A stretch of DNA of 64,000 bases. Origin: Oscillospiraceae bacterium (GTDB lineage Bacteria; Bacillota; Clostridia; Oscillospirales; Ruminococcaceae). Location of the stretch: the NCBI GenBank assembly GCA_017848055.1, contig JAGALZ010000006.1, positions 105,080-169,079 of the forward strand, given 5' to 3'. Every line of letters starts with the position of its first letter. Position 1 is the first letter of the stretch. Positions 8,969-16,750 of this stretch are shown here, piece by piece. The notes below the pieces were generated by a model, which was given only the letters and a program-made list of their open reading frames with translations, made no database searches and had not been told where the DNA came from. The position numbers and the translations under genes were made by a program.

Positions 8969-9592
8969 TTAGTCGTTGTCGGCGGACGCACTGACCTTCT
9001 TTTTCTGCCATGAATGCTTATTACAATGCAGGCATTTCATATATCTTGTTCTGCCCATATGCGGTGCCCAGAGGACACTGCTGAAGGTCGGGATATATCT
9101 GTGTCTGCATTTTCTACACTCATAGTAGCCTGCGGACTGCTCGATTTTCATAGCAAACATAAGACCCGTAAGTCCTACAACAAAGCCTGTAATGATAAGC
9201 ACCGCTCTGAGCCAGTTTTCCATTTCAAGAAACTTTGCTATAAAACAGAAGCCCAGCAGAAACAGCACTGAAATAATGGCTATTACCCATTCGAACATAA
9301 GGAGCTGCTTGTCTGCCTGCTCCTTTCCCCTTACCATCTCAATCATACTCTGTTCAGCCTTTTCCTTGTAGTTATCCATTGATACTACCTCCCCACATAA
9401 TAAATCATTAACCGTAATTCCAAGCTCCTCGCAAAGAGGAAGCATTATAGATGAGTCGGGCATTGATTTTCCCGTCTCCCATTTGGACACCGCTCTGTCA
9501 GTTACCGAAAGCTTTTCAGCGAGCTGCATCTGCGTAAGTCCCTTTGCCTTTCGGCAGGATGATATGAATCTTCCGATTTTAATCTGGTCCAT
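8969..9592 (-). CDS. XRE-family helix-turn-helix regulator with membrane segments and zinc ribbon
   Basis: A 207-residue protein. An N-terminal HTH domain of the Cro/CI type (about residues 6-60: LTQMQLAEKLSVTDRAVSKW) is followed by a linker, two hydrophobic helices (about 105-125 and 133-153) and a C-terminal Cys4 module (CRKCRHRY ... KCLHCNKH). This build suggests a membrane-tethered repressor that senses an envelope or metal signal, though the signal is not known. AAGGAGGG lies 8 nt before the ATG at 9592. It is convergent with the amino acid transporter and carries no adjacent obvious target, so autoregulation is a guess. Confidence 0.85.
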   Translation of the reverse strand: MDQIKIGRFISSCRKAKGLTQMQLAEKLSVTDRAVSKWETGKSMPDSSIMLPLCEELGITVNDLLCGEVVSMDNYKEKAEQSMIEMVRGKEQADKQLLMFEWVIAIISVLFLLGFCFIAKFLEMENWLRAVLIITGFVVGLTGLMFAMKIEQSAGYYECRKCRHRYIPTFSSVLWAPHMGRTRYMKCLHCNKHSWQKKKVSASADND

Positions 9593-9720
9593 TGTTTTCC
9601 CTCCTTGATTTGAGTATAGCTCAGGTAAGCCTCAAAGTCTACACACCGGTGGTTGAATGTGGGGTATCAACTGTCGGTAGAGTTAATTTTACCCGAATAA
9701 TCGCACTTTTTCAAATAAAC

Positions 9721-9750
9721 AAGGACACCGTACAAACAGCGGTGTCCTTA
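9721..9750 (-). terminator. rho-independent terminator after the TM2 gene
   Basis: On the minus strand, AAGGACACCG pairs perfectly with CGGTGTCCTT around a 10-nt loop and is followed by GTTTATTT. It ends the unit 11776-9756. Confidence 0.8.
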
Positions 9751-9755
9751 AAATT

Positions 9756-10196
9756 CTATTGAATTCTGACCTTATTCTTTACCTGGAAATTGTGGTCATT
9801 CGAGGTAAGAATGATAATTCCGTCAACAATTCCGAGGAAAGCCGAAATACCTGTTGTGCACAAAACAAGATACAAAACTCCCCAACCAATCTGTCCGAGA
9901 TAAAACTTATGTATACCAAAAATGCCGAGCAGAAGTGCGAGGATACCCGCAGCAACCTTGTTCTTTATCGGCCACGAAGGGTCAATTCCGTCACTCATCA
10001 TCATAGCTGACTGCATATTCTGGTGATACATATTCTGCATAGGTGGCTGCTGGTACATTGGTGGTGGCGGCTGGATAAAAATCTGTGGCTGCTGAACCGG
10101 AGCCTGCTTTACCTCAAGTACATTTCCGCAGTATTCGCAGCAATTTGCACCCGGAGTAATCGGTGCGCCGCATTGTGAACAGGTCATGCCTGCCAT
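9756..10196 (-). CDS. zinc-ribbon TM2-domain membrane protein
   Basis: A 146-residue protein. The N-terminus is a Cys4 zinc ribbon (CSQCGAPI ... CCEYCGNV), followed by a Pro/Gln/Met-rich linker with repeated PPMYQQPP-type motifs and a C-terminal TM2 domain: a first helix ending in GIFGIHKFYLGQ, a short turn and a second helix ending in DGIIILTSND. TM2 proteins are small two-helix membrane proteins of unclear biochemical role. It follows the DUF-like membrane gene and the SPFH gene on the same strand with short gaps, so the three probably form an operon. Confidence 0.85.
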   Translation of the reverse strand: MAGMTCSQCGAPITPGANCCEYCGNVLEVKQAPVQQPQIFIQPPPPMYQQPPMQNMYHQNMQSAMMMSDGIDPSWPIKNKVAAGILALLLGIFGIHKFYLGQIGWGVLYLVLCTTGISAFLGIVDGIIILTSNDHNFQVKNKVRIQ

Positions 10197-10232
10197 AAAA
10201 TATCATTCCCTTTCAAGAGTATTATATTCCTT

Positions 10233-10637
10233 TTAGTCGTTCTTGTGTCTTGAGCCGCTAAGGCAAATCGGAAGCACGATAAGACAGTAAACGAACAGGA
10301 TAATAAGGCTTATGAGTGTGAACCACATAGGACCCATATCCTTTACAGCAAGCAATGTGAACACAAGCTGGATTACTGTATAGAAGCCTGTTACTGTTGC
10401 AACAGCGGCGAAGGTAGCTGTTCCTACGGCCTTTCTGATTACAGAGCCGAGTCCGAACATAACACCTACGCAAATCATATTGATTATTTCAAAAACGAGT
10501 GCCGGCACACCTGCGTTGTAATCGAGAACCTCAACGATTCCGATAAGCACAAACACGATAATTCCGATAAGGAACAGTGAAAGAAATCCGGATACAAGTG
10601 TTGTAGAGGCAGAGCCTGCATTATTCTTATTTCTCAT
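10233..10637 (-). CDS. four-helix integral membrane protein, unknown function
   Basis: A 134-residue protein that is almost wholly hydrophobic, with about four transmembrane helices and a short charged C-terminus (SGSRHKND). I recognise no family. The ATG at 10637 lies 2 nt past the stop codon of the SPFH gene, with AGAAAGG upstream inside that gene; a longer in-frame start at 10664 would overlap the SPFH zinc ribbon and is rejected. The tight spacing implies translational coupling to the SPFH protein, so it may be its membrane partner. Confidence 0.75.
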   Translation of the reverse strand: MRNKNNAGSASTTLVSGFLSLFLIGIIVFVLIGIVEVLDYNAGVPALVFEIINMICVGVMFGLGSVIRKAVGTATFAAVATVTGFYTVIQLVFTLLAVKDMGPMWFTLISLIILFVYCLIVLPICLSGSRHKND

Positions 10638-10639
10638 GA

Positions 10640-11776
10640 TTATTCGCCAACCTTTCTTCCGCACTCGTTGCAGAACTTAGCACCTGCACGGATTGTTGCA
10701 CCGCAAGCACATACAGAAGCGGTCAACGGCTTTCCGCAGTCGTTGCAGAACTTCGAGCCCTCGGGGTTTTCACCCTTACAGTTAGGGCAGATGACAACAT
10801 TCGCCTGAGGCTTCATATTAGCGCCGCAGGAATTGCAGAACTTCGAGCCTTCGGGATTTGCGGCATGACAGGAAGGACAGTAAGCAGCTGTAGCTGACGG
10901 TACACCTGCGATATCGGGAACACCCTGAGCGAGTGCTGCGCCTGCGCCGAGGCCTACTCCGCCTGCTACCATTGCTCCTGCAAGTCCGCCGCCGTCATTA
11001 TTTGCAGCGCCCTCGTAAACGTCGAAGGAACGCTTAACAGCATATCTTGAGTCGCCCATGATATCGAATGCAGCCTTATCCTCGAGGATTGAGTTAATCT
11101 TCTCAAAGTCCTCGTCAGGGAAGTTTATAGACTTGACATAGAAGTTTACAATCTTGAAGCCGTACTTCTCAAACTCAGGAGCAAGTGTAGCGCCGAGCTT
11201 TTCGGAAATCTCATCAAGCTGCGGTGCGATTTCAAGTGCGGAAATCTTATCGTTGATGATAATGTCAGCGATATCAGACTTTACCTTAGCTACCAAAACG
11301 CCACGGTAGAAATCGAGAACCTTATCAAACTTTACGATATCACTTGCGTTCATAGAACCGATGATATTTGTAAAGAACTCCTTGCAGTTTGCAATCTTAA
11401 GACCCATCTGACCGAAGGCTCTGATTCGCAGTCTTACGAGGTACTTAGGGTCGATAAGCTGGATAGGGTCTGATGTTCCCCAGCGGATATCGAGCTTAGA
11501 AGCTGTATTTATGTAGTAGATTTCAGCTGTGAAAGGTGTCTTTCCGCCGAAAGGAATATTAACAAGTGTATTCAGGATAGGGAGATTGCCTGTTGAAAGT
11601 GTATATGTGCCCGGAGCGAAGATATCGCAGACTCTTCCGCCCTTTACAAAGATAGCAACCTGGCCTTCACCTACGATAAGCTGTGTTCCTGTAACAAGCT
11701 TATCTGTCGGGTGCTTATAGATGACCCAGTCACGGGAAGCTATACCATCAAATTTTACTCTATCAATAATAGCCAA
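10640..11776 (-). CDS. SPFH-domain protein with C-terminal zinc ribbons
   Basis: A 378-residue protein of the YdjI-like group. The SPFH (stomatin/prohibitin-like) domain covers roughly residues 20-240. A Gly/Ala-rich stretch follows, then three zinc ribbons (YCPSCHAANPEGSKFC, ICPNCKGENPEGSKFC, CACGATIRAGAKFC). SPFH proteins assemble membrane-associated scaffolds; in Bacillus the YdjI protein works with YdjG and YdjH on the membrane. The start is probably the TTG at 11776, 8 nt from AGGAGG; another in-frame TTG at 11782 is only 2 nt from that site. It heads a three-gene unit with two small membrane proteins. Confidence 0.88.
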   Translation of the reverse strand: MAIIDRVKFDGIASRDWVIYKHPTDKLVTGTQLIVGEGQVAIFVKGGRVCDIFAPGTYTLSTGNLPILNTLVNIPFGGKTPFTAEIYYINTASKLDIRWGTSDPIQLIDPKYLVRLRIRAFGQMGLKIANCKEFFTNIIGSMNASDIVKFDKVLDFYRGVLVAKVKSDIADIIINDKISALEIAPQLDEISEKLGATLAPEFEKYGFKIVNFYVKSINFPDEDFEKINSILEDKAAFDIMGDSRYAVKRSFDVYEGAANNDGGGLAGAMVAGGVGLGAGAALAQGVPDIAGVPSATAAYCPSCHAANPEGSKFCNSCGANMKPQANVVICPNCKGENPEGSKFCNDCGKPLTASVCACGATIRAGAKFCNECGRKVGE

Positions 11777-11867
11777 TTTCAATTCCTCCTATAATTTTGT
11801 ATTGTCATTATATCACATCACCGCAGCGATGTCAATAACATTTACATAAATTTATTGTTTCGCAACA

Positions 11868-13451
11868 TTACTGCATATAGTTGTACACATTATTCTTATG
11901 CAACATATACTCAATTGAGTCAATGAGTGCGGTCATGGAAGCACTGATAATGTCTTCCGAGGCACCCGTAGTAGTCCAGGAATGACCGCCGTCTGAGGAT
12001 TCTATGAGTACCCTTGTTATAGCGGCAGTTGAAGCGCCTGAATCTATAACTCTTACCTTATAGTCAACAAGCTTCATCTTGCTGAGTATCGGGTAGAACA
12101 CCTCGAGGGCTTTTCTTACCGCCTTGTCGATAGCGTTAACAGGACCTTGTCCTTCGTCGGCTGTAATTTCGTATCTGTCGCCGACCTTGACCTTGACCAT
12201 TGCGTTTGCGGGAGAGTTTACTCCACCCGTCTGCGACTCTATAAGCTTATAGTCCTCGATTTCGAAAAACGGAGTGAACATTTTAAGCTCTCTTAGAACC
12301 ATAAGCTCAAAGCTTGCGTGTGCGGCTTCAAAGACATAACCACGACGTTCAAGCTCCTTGAGTCTTGCCATAACCGCTGTCGCCTCGTCGCTGTTCTTCT
12401 CAAGCTTAATTCCGAAGTGGCTAATCTTCTCTATAAGCGACTGTCTTCCTGCAAGCTCTGAAAGCACGATACTGCGTCTGTTTCCTACAAGCTCCGGATT
12501 TATGTGCTCAAAGCTTTCCCTTGCCTTCAGAACGCCGTCGGCATGCATTCCTGCTTTATGTGAAAACGCACCCGAGCCTACATACGGCAAAAAGCCCGGC
12601 AGTTTCACGTTGCAGGTTTCGGCAGAAAAGAGTGCCATATCCGTAAGCTTTCCTACGTTCTCCTGAGGAACGAGGCTATAACCGCCCTTGAGCTGGAGAT
12701 TTCCGATGAGTGTTGAGAGATTTGCATTTCCGCATCTCTCGCCTATTCCTATAAAAGTACCCTGGATGTGTGCCGCACCGCCTTCGACTGCCGCCATACT
12801 GTTTGCAACGGCAAGTCCGCAGTCATCGTGGCAATGTATACCCAGAATCACGCTGTCGGGAATTGATTCCTTTGCGGCTTCGGTTGCAATCTTTACAAAA
12901 TCGGGGAAAGCGCCGCCGTTTGTATCGCAGAGGACAACCGCATAGGCTCCTGCCGAGGCAGCCGCCTTGATTGTAGCGATTGCATAATCGGGATTCTGCT
13001 TCATGCCGTCAAAGAAATGCTCTGCATCAAAGAGAACCTTTCTTCCCTTGCTTGTGAGGAAGGAAACGCTGTCGCTAATCATACGAAGGTTTTCCTCGGG
13101 TGTTGTTTCTAAAATCTTCTCGACGTGCATTGCCGAGCTTTTTCCGAAAATACTTACATACTCACAGCTTGTATCCAGAAGTGCTGCAAGCGAGGCATCC
13201 TGCGAAGCATCGGCACCCTTTCGGCAGGTTGAACCGAACGGAACAAGCTTTGCGCCCTTCAAATCGAGCCTTAATGCTGCATCGAAGAACTCTGTGTCCT
13301 TCGGATTTGAGAAAGGATTTCCCGCTTCGATAAAGTCGATACCGAATGATGCGAGCGCCTTTGCCATATTTATTTTGTCTTCAACCGAAAAGCTTATATT
13401 CTGCGACTGTGCTCCGTCACGCAGGGTAGAATCAAGCAACTGAATTTTCAT
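11868..13451 (-). CDS. cimA: citramalate synthase
   Basis: A 527-residue acyl-CoA condensing enzyme of the isopropylmalate synthase superfamily. DSTLRDGAQ at the N-terminus and GIHCHDDCGLAVANS give the metal and acid/base residues; the C-terminal third is the LeuA-type regulatory dimer domain. Length and the start (MKIQLLDSTLRDG) fit the CimA group, which makes citramalate from pyruvate and acetyl-CoA as the threonine-independent entry to isoleucine, rather than LeuA. No leu or ilv genes adjoin it. It lies 23 bp after the cohesin-like gene with its own AAGGGG ribosome binding site, so read-through from that gene is possible. Homocitrate synthase is a less likely alternative. Confidence 0.88.
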   Translation of the reverse strand: MKIQLLDSTLRDGAQSQNISFSVEDKINMAKALASFGIDFIEAGNPFSNPKDTEFFDAALRLDLKGAKLVPFGSTCRKGADASQDASLAALLDTSCEYVSIFGKSSAMHVEKILETTPEENLRMISDSVSFLTSKGRKVLFDAEHFFDGMKQNPDYAIATIKAAASAGAYAVVLCDTNGGAFPDFVKIATEAAKESIPDSVILGIHCHDDCGLAVANSMAAVEGGAAHIQGTFIGIGERCGNANLSTLIGNLQLKGGYSLVPQENVGKLTDMALFSAETCNVKLPGFLPYVGSGAFSHKAGMHADGVLKARESFEHINPELVGNRRSIVLSELAGRQSLIEKISHFGIKLEKNSDEATAVMARLKELERRGYVFEAAHASFELMVLRELKMFTPFFEIEDYKLIESQTGGVNSPANAMVKVKVGDRYEITADEGQGPVNAIDKAVRKALEVFYPILSKMKLVDYKVRVIDSGASTAAITRVLIESSDGGHSWTTTGASEDIISASMTALIDSIEYMLHKNNVYNYMQ

Positions 13452-13474
13452 ATATGTACCCCTTAAATTATCTG

Positions 13475-14365
13475 CTATCTCTTTCTTCTAGTGTTTGATG
13501 AGCTTCTTCTTTGTGATGATGAACGGGATGAGCCGGAGCGTGACCTTGAAGATGAGGAACGCTTTCTGCCGCTTCCCTTTTTACTGCCCGAATTGCCCGA
13601 TGTAAGCAGCAATACAACAATTAATACTGCACCTATTATCAATAGTATTGTAGTGATTGCGCCTTTATCGAGCTTGGACTCCTCTTCCTTGTCAGCCTTT
13701 GAGGAACTGTCAGAGGAAGGCTTCTTTTGGGTAGTTGTTGTCTGCTCGCCGTCTGCCTGCGACTCATTTCCGCCGACGTTTTCGTTCTGAGCAGAGATAG
13801 TCGTTGTTGTGGTTGTTGTAGTGGTTGTCGGCTGAGTAGTAGTTGTTGTAGTCGAGGACTCAGACGAGCTTATCTCCGACGAAACCGACTCTGACGGCGT
13901 TGTCTGGGAAGGCGTTGTGGTTGCTGTATCCGTAATCTCAACAGTAACCGCCGAAACAGGCTTTCCCATAAGGTCGCCGAGGTCGTTATATATAAGAGTA
14001 GATGTCATAAGCAGCTGTGTAGAGCCTTTTGAAACTGCCTTGAAGGTAAGGTCGAAGGAAACAGTCTTTCCGACCTCATCGGGCCAGCCGTTTAAGATAC
14101 AGAGACCGCCGCCGCCGTTTGCAAAATCGCCAGACACGAACTCTATTACGTCGCTGTTATACTCGATGTTGGACTTTACCGAACCGATATCCTCACTTGA
14201 GGTAAAGGTCAGCGTAACTTTAAATTCGTCGCCCGGCTTTACCTGCGAAGGGACACCGATTGATGCACTTTCGTTTGCCGCGAATGACGTTATCGCTGTC
14301 ACAGCGAGCACTATGCAGGTCACCATTACACCGATTGCATATTTTAAAAGTCGTCTTTTTCTCAT
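13475..14365 (-). CDS. membrane-anchored cohesin-like surface protein
   Basis: A 296-residue protein. A signal peptide (about residues 1-30) precedes one cohesin-like beta-sandwich, about 33-145: SIGVPSQVKPGDEFKVTL, a middle VIEFVSGDF and a closing PVSAVTVEI. A Thr/Ser-rich linker with runs of Thr leads to one transmembrane helix near 235-255 and a very basic Ser/Arg C-terminus ending in NTRRKR. Cohesin modules bind dockerins in cellulosomes; a single module fixed to the membrane would display one dockerin-bearing partner at the cell surface, but no dockerin protein occurs in the window. A plain structural beta-sandwich without dockerin binding is possible. Confidence 0.75.
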   Translation of the reverse strand: MRKRRLLKYAIGVMVTCIVLAVTAITSFAANESASIGVPSQVKPGDEFKVTLTFTSSEDIGSVKSNIEYNSDVIEFVSGDFANGGGGLCILNGWPDEVGKTVSFDLTFKAVSKGSTQLLMTSTLIYNDLGDLMGKPVSAVTVEITDTATTTPSQTTPSESVSSEISSSESSTTTTTTQPTTTTTTTTTTISAQNENVGGNESQADGEQTTTTQKKPSSDSSSKADKEEESKLDKGAITTILLIIGAVLIVVLLLTSGNSGSKKGSGRKRSSSSRSRSGSSRSSSQRRSSSNTRRKR

Positions 14366-14528
14366 TTTGTTCTCCTCGGATTTCTATCTTAAATGTCATA
14401 ATTTGTCGAATCTCAACAAATTAAACGGCTGACAAATTGCAAAGATATCGTTTTCTGTAGAAATGGGGTTGCGTTCATAAATTATTCACCAAATCAACGG
14501 ACAGGTGATATATAATAATTAAGTCGAA

Positions 14529-14560
14529 TGGGTGGCTCCAGTAGGGGCTGCTTTTTTTTA
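14529..14560 (+). terminator. orphan terminator-like hairpin
   Basis: On the plus strand GTGGCTCC pairs with GGGGCTGC (with wobbles) and is followed by eight T residues. No plus-strand gene lies upstream; the flanking genes are both on the minus strand. A weak promoter-like TTCACC ... TATATA lies just before it, so a very short RNA is conceivable. Confidence 0.35.
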
Positions 14561-14586
14561 CCCATTTTAGCTTATAGCTACAAACG

Positions 14587-15495
14587 CTATTTTAAATCCT
14601 CGAGAAGCTTATCGATAAGCTCGAGTGCCTCGTCGCAGGTGTCTTCCATTTCTTCGGCACTTGCATTAAGAGTTTTTACAGGCTCTCTTACCTTAAGAAC
14701 CATATCTGTCGGCATCTGCAGCCAGTTCAGCGACTCCTTTAAGAGCTTGCTGTTGAGCAGCACTCCCTTGTCGGAAACATATTCATTTTCGGGATAACGC
14801 TCGGTTAAATCCTGGAAAGTTACATTTTCGACGCTGTACGAGCTCTTGTTGTCTGTCAGGATAAGCACTGTATGTGCAGACTGAAGTGTGGAATAAAGCT
14901 TTGTTGCGTAGTTCTGTGCGTTGGTGTCAGTAGATGACGGGTCCATCGGGACATGAAGCACCTGGACATATACCTCGCCGTCACCGTTCAAGTCGGTAGC
15001 GTATTTCTCAAAGTAATCCTCGACTTTTCCGAGTCGTTGGAAAAGTCCATTGTCAACGACAGAAATAATAGTAATATCGGGGTCGACCTTTGTCACAAGG
15101 TCGTAAATCATATAGCCGCCGAAGCCTATAGCTACAACCGCTACGATAAGCTGGATTTTATAGTGGTACCAGAAGTTTTCGACCCTCTTCCAGAAGGACA
15201 TTTTCGCAGCAGGCTCCGATTCATCGGCTTGCTCCTCGTCATCGGTTTCCTCTTCGGAAACGATGCCCTGCTTTTTCTGCAAAAGCGCTATCTTCTCACG
15301 TCTGAGCTTTTCTTCGTGAGCTTTTCTTTCGTCAATCTCACGCTGCTTTTCACGCTCAAGATGCTCCTGATAGTCAGCCTCGGCATCCATTGTGCGGCGG
15401 GCATATTCCTCTTCGTACTGTGCGTCCTCTTCCGGTACGAGAGAACGGTCATCTGATGGTGCGGTGTCTATTGTAAGTCTTTTTTTCTTGGACAT
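14587..15495 (-). CDS. hypothetical single-pass membrane protein with charged coiled N-terminus
   Basis: A 302-residue protein that I do not recognise. Residues 1-100 are highly charged and probably helical or coiled (EEEYARRTMDAEADY ... REKQREIDERKAHEEK), cytoplasmic, followed by one transmembrane helix at about 115-135 and an extracytoplasmic domain of about 165 residues starting DPDITIISVVDNGLF. The outer domain has no cysteines or obvious catalytic motif. GAGGTAAAAGC precedes the ATG at 15495. The cohesin-like gene lies 222 bp downstream on the same strand. Ruminococcaceae carry similar proteins, but their role is unknown to me. Confidence 0.75.
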   Translation of the reverse strand: MSKKKRLTIDTAPSDDRSLVPEEDAQYEEEYARRTMDAEADYQEHLEREKQREIDERKAHEEKLRREKIALLQKKQGIVSEEETDDEEQADESEPAAKMSFWKRVENFWYHYKIQLIVAVVAIGFGGYMIYDLVTKVDPDITIISVVDNGLFQRLGKVEDYFEKYATDLNGDGEVYVQVLHVPMDPSSTDTNAQNYATKLYSTLQSAHTVLILTDNKSSYSVENVTFQDLTERYPENEYVSDKGVLLNSKLLKESLNWLQMPTDMVLKVREPVKTLNASAEEMEDTCDEALELIDKLLEDLK

Positions 15496-15622
15496 TTTGC
15501 TTTTACCTCATAAATTAAGAATATATATAATTTATTATACTACACATATATGAATTTTTTGTTAACAAAACCGCTCCTTTGGGGTGTTTTTATGATAAAA
15601 CGTTGAAAAATCGGAGGATACT

Positions 15623-16018
15623 ATGAAAGAAATTATTATCTCAACAAGCTGCAAAACCGAGTGGGTTGCAACAGAAGACAAGCTCGCCTGTACAGTGGGA
15701 AGCGGAAAGGCAAGAGTTTTCGCAACACCGATGCTCTGCGCACTCATGGAAAATGCCGCTATGAACTGCATCGAAAGCTTCCTTGAAGGCGACGAAACAA
15801 CCGTCGGAACATATATCGCAATCGACCACACAAGCGCAACACCGTGCGGTATGAAGGTGTGGGCAGAGGCAACAGTTACCGCTGTCAACGGAAGAGAGAT
15901 TTGCTTTGAAGTGAAGGCATACGATGAGTGCGGCGAAATTGGCAAGGCTGAGCACAAGAGATTTGTGGTGTATGCACAGAAATTCCAGCAGAAGGCAGAT
16001 TCCAAAGGAAAGAACTGA
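15623..16018 (+). CDS. FlK-like acyl-CoA thioesterase (hotdog fold)
   Basis: A 131-residue protein resembling the small thioesterases related to fluoroacetyl-CoA thioesterase FlK. Family-like stretches are FATPMLCALMENAA (active-site Thr and Glu region), TVGTYIAIDHTSATPCG with the conserved histidine, and a C-terminal KRFVVYAQKF. It most likely hydrolyses a short acyl-CoA in the cytoplasm; the natural substrate in these bacteria is unknown. GGAGGATACT precedes the ATG. It is a single-gene unit, with the tRNA promoter only 17 bp beyond its stop. Confidence 0.82.
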   Translation: MKEIIISTSCKTEWVATEDKLACTVGSGKARVFATPMLCALMENAAMNCIESFLEGDETTVGTYIAIDHTSATPCGMKVWAEATVTAVNGREICFEVKAYDECGEIGKAEHKRFVVYAQKFQQKADSKGKN

Positions 16019-16035
16019 TAAAATTTAAAAAAGTC

Positions 16036-16064
16036 TTGACAGTCAAGACCCTTTGTGGTATAAT
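16036..16064 (+). promoter_or_regulatory. consensus promoter of the tRNA-Ser pair
   Basis: TTGACA (16036-16041), 17 nt, TATAAT (16059-16064), an exact match to the housekeeping consensus. It drives the two tRNA-Ser genes that follow. Confidence 0.88.
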
Positions 16065-16094
16065 ATACAAGTCGCTAAGATAAGCGGCTTGCGT

Positions 16095-16183
16095 GGACAG
16101 GTGTCCGAGTGGTTTAAGGAGCTGGTCTTGAAAACCAGTGATACGGAAACGTACCGTGGGTTCGAATCCCACCCTGTCCGCCA
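16095..16183 (+). tRNA. tRNA-Ser (anticodon UGA)
   Basis: The acceptor stem GGACAGG pairs with CCTGTCC, and a long variable arm is present. The anticodon stem CTGGT/ACCAG encloses CTTGAAA, giving UGA. The T loop is TTCGAAT and a 3' CCA is encoded. The whole cloverleaf is intact. Confidence 0.96.
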
Positions 16184-16198
16184 TTTTTATATTTTTTT

Positions 16199-16288
16199 GC
16201 GGATTTACCCAAGTGGTGAAGGGGCTCCCCTGCTAAGGGAGTAGGTCGTGAAAACGGCGCGAGAGTTCAAATCTCTCAATCCGCGCCA
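16199..16288 (+). tRNA. tRNA-Ser (anticodon GCU)
   Basis: The acceptor stem GCGGATT pairs with AATCCGC. The anticodon stem CTCCC/GGGAG encloses CTGCTAA, giving GCU. The T arm is GAGAG-TTCAAAT-CTCTC and a 3' CCA is encoded at 16286-16288. It lies 15 bp after the first tRNA and shares its promoter. Its 3' part is duplicated downstream. Confidence 0.96.
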
Positions 16289-16510
16289 ATAAAAGCAGTA
16301 AGGCTTTGTGTCTTACTGCTTTTGTTGTTTTGGAGTGAAAGTAGTCTGAAATCCGAAAAGTTTTTCGTTCGAGGCAACCGAGAATGGAAAAACTTTCGGC
16401 GATTTGGAGCAAAGCGACAAACTCGCCTCGGGAGCTTCAAATCTCTCAATCCGCGCCAATAAAAGCAGTAAGGCTTTGTGTCTTACTGCTTTTGTTGTTT
16501 TGGAGTGAAA
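16266..16510 (+). repeat. 75-bp direct repeat of tRNA-Ser 3' end plus terminator
   Basis: Positions 16266-16340 and 16436-16510 are identical over 75 bp. Each copy begins exactly at the T loop of tRNA-Ser(GCU) and includes the acceptor 3' strand, CCA and the terminator. The 95-bp spacer codes for nothing recognisable. The arrangement resembles the two attachment sites of an element integrated at a tRNA 3' end, but with no element between them. Confidence 0.9.
16291..16331 (+). terminator. terminator of the tRNA operon (first copy)
   Basis: AAAAGCAGTAAG (16291-16302) pairs perfectly with CTTACTGCTTTT (16312-16323), followed by GTTGTTTT. An identical second hairpin lies at 16461-16501 in the duplicated segment. 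Confidence 0.9.
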
Positions 16511-16527
16511 CAGATTATTATGTGTCT

Positions 16528-16736
16528 ATTGAGGAAAACCCTTTTGAAAAAGGGCTTTTCCTCAAACTCCTTTCCTAAAACTTTTATAATAAAAATTCAG
16601 CCCCATAGGGTAGATATCACTTGACTGAAAATCAAATCAGTTCTTATGGTACATACCCTATGGGGCTGAAATCATAATAAAAGTCTTTGTAAGGGGGTTC
16701 GGGGGAGAAACTTTCTTCAGAAAGGTTTCCCCCGAT
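16528..16736. repeat. palindromic intergenic element, copy C
   Basis: Inverted relative to copies A and B: the TTGAGGAA/CCCTTTT hairpin comes first, then the central CAGCCCCATAGGGTA palindrome, then the GAAACTTTCT hairpin. It lies just beyond the tRNA duplication and ends 14 bp from the 3' end of the ABC exporter gene at 16751. Confidence 0.9.
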
Positions 16737-16750
16737 AAACAACATAATAA

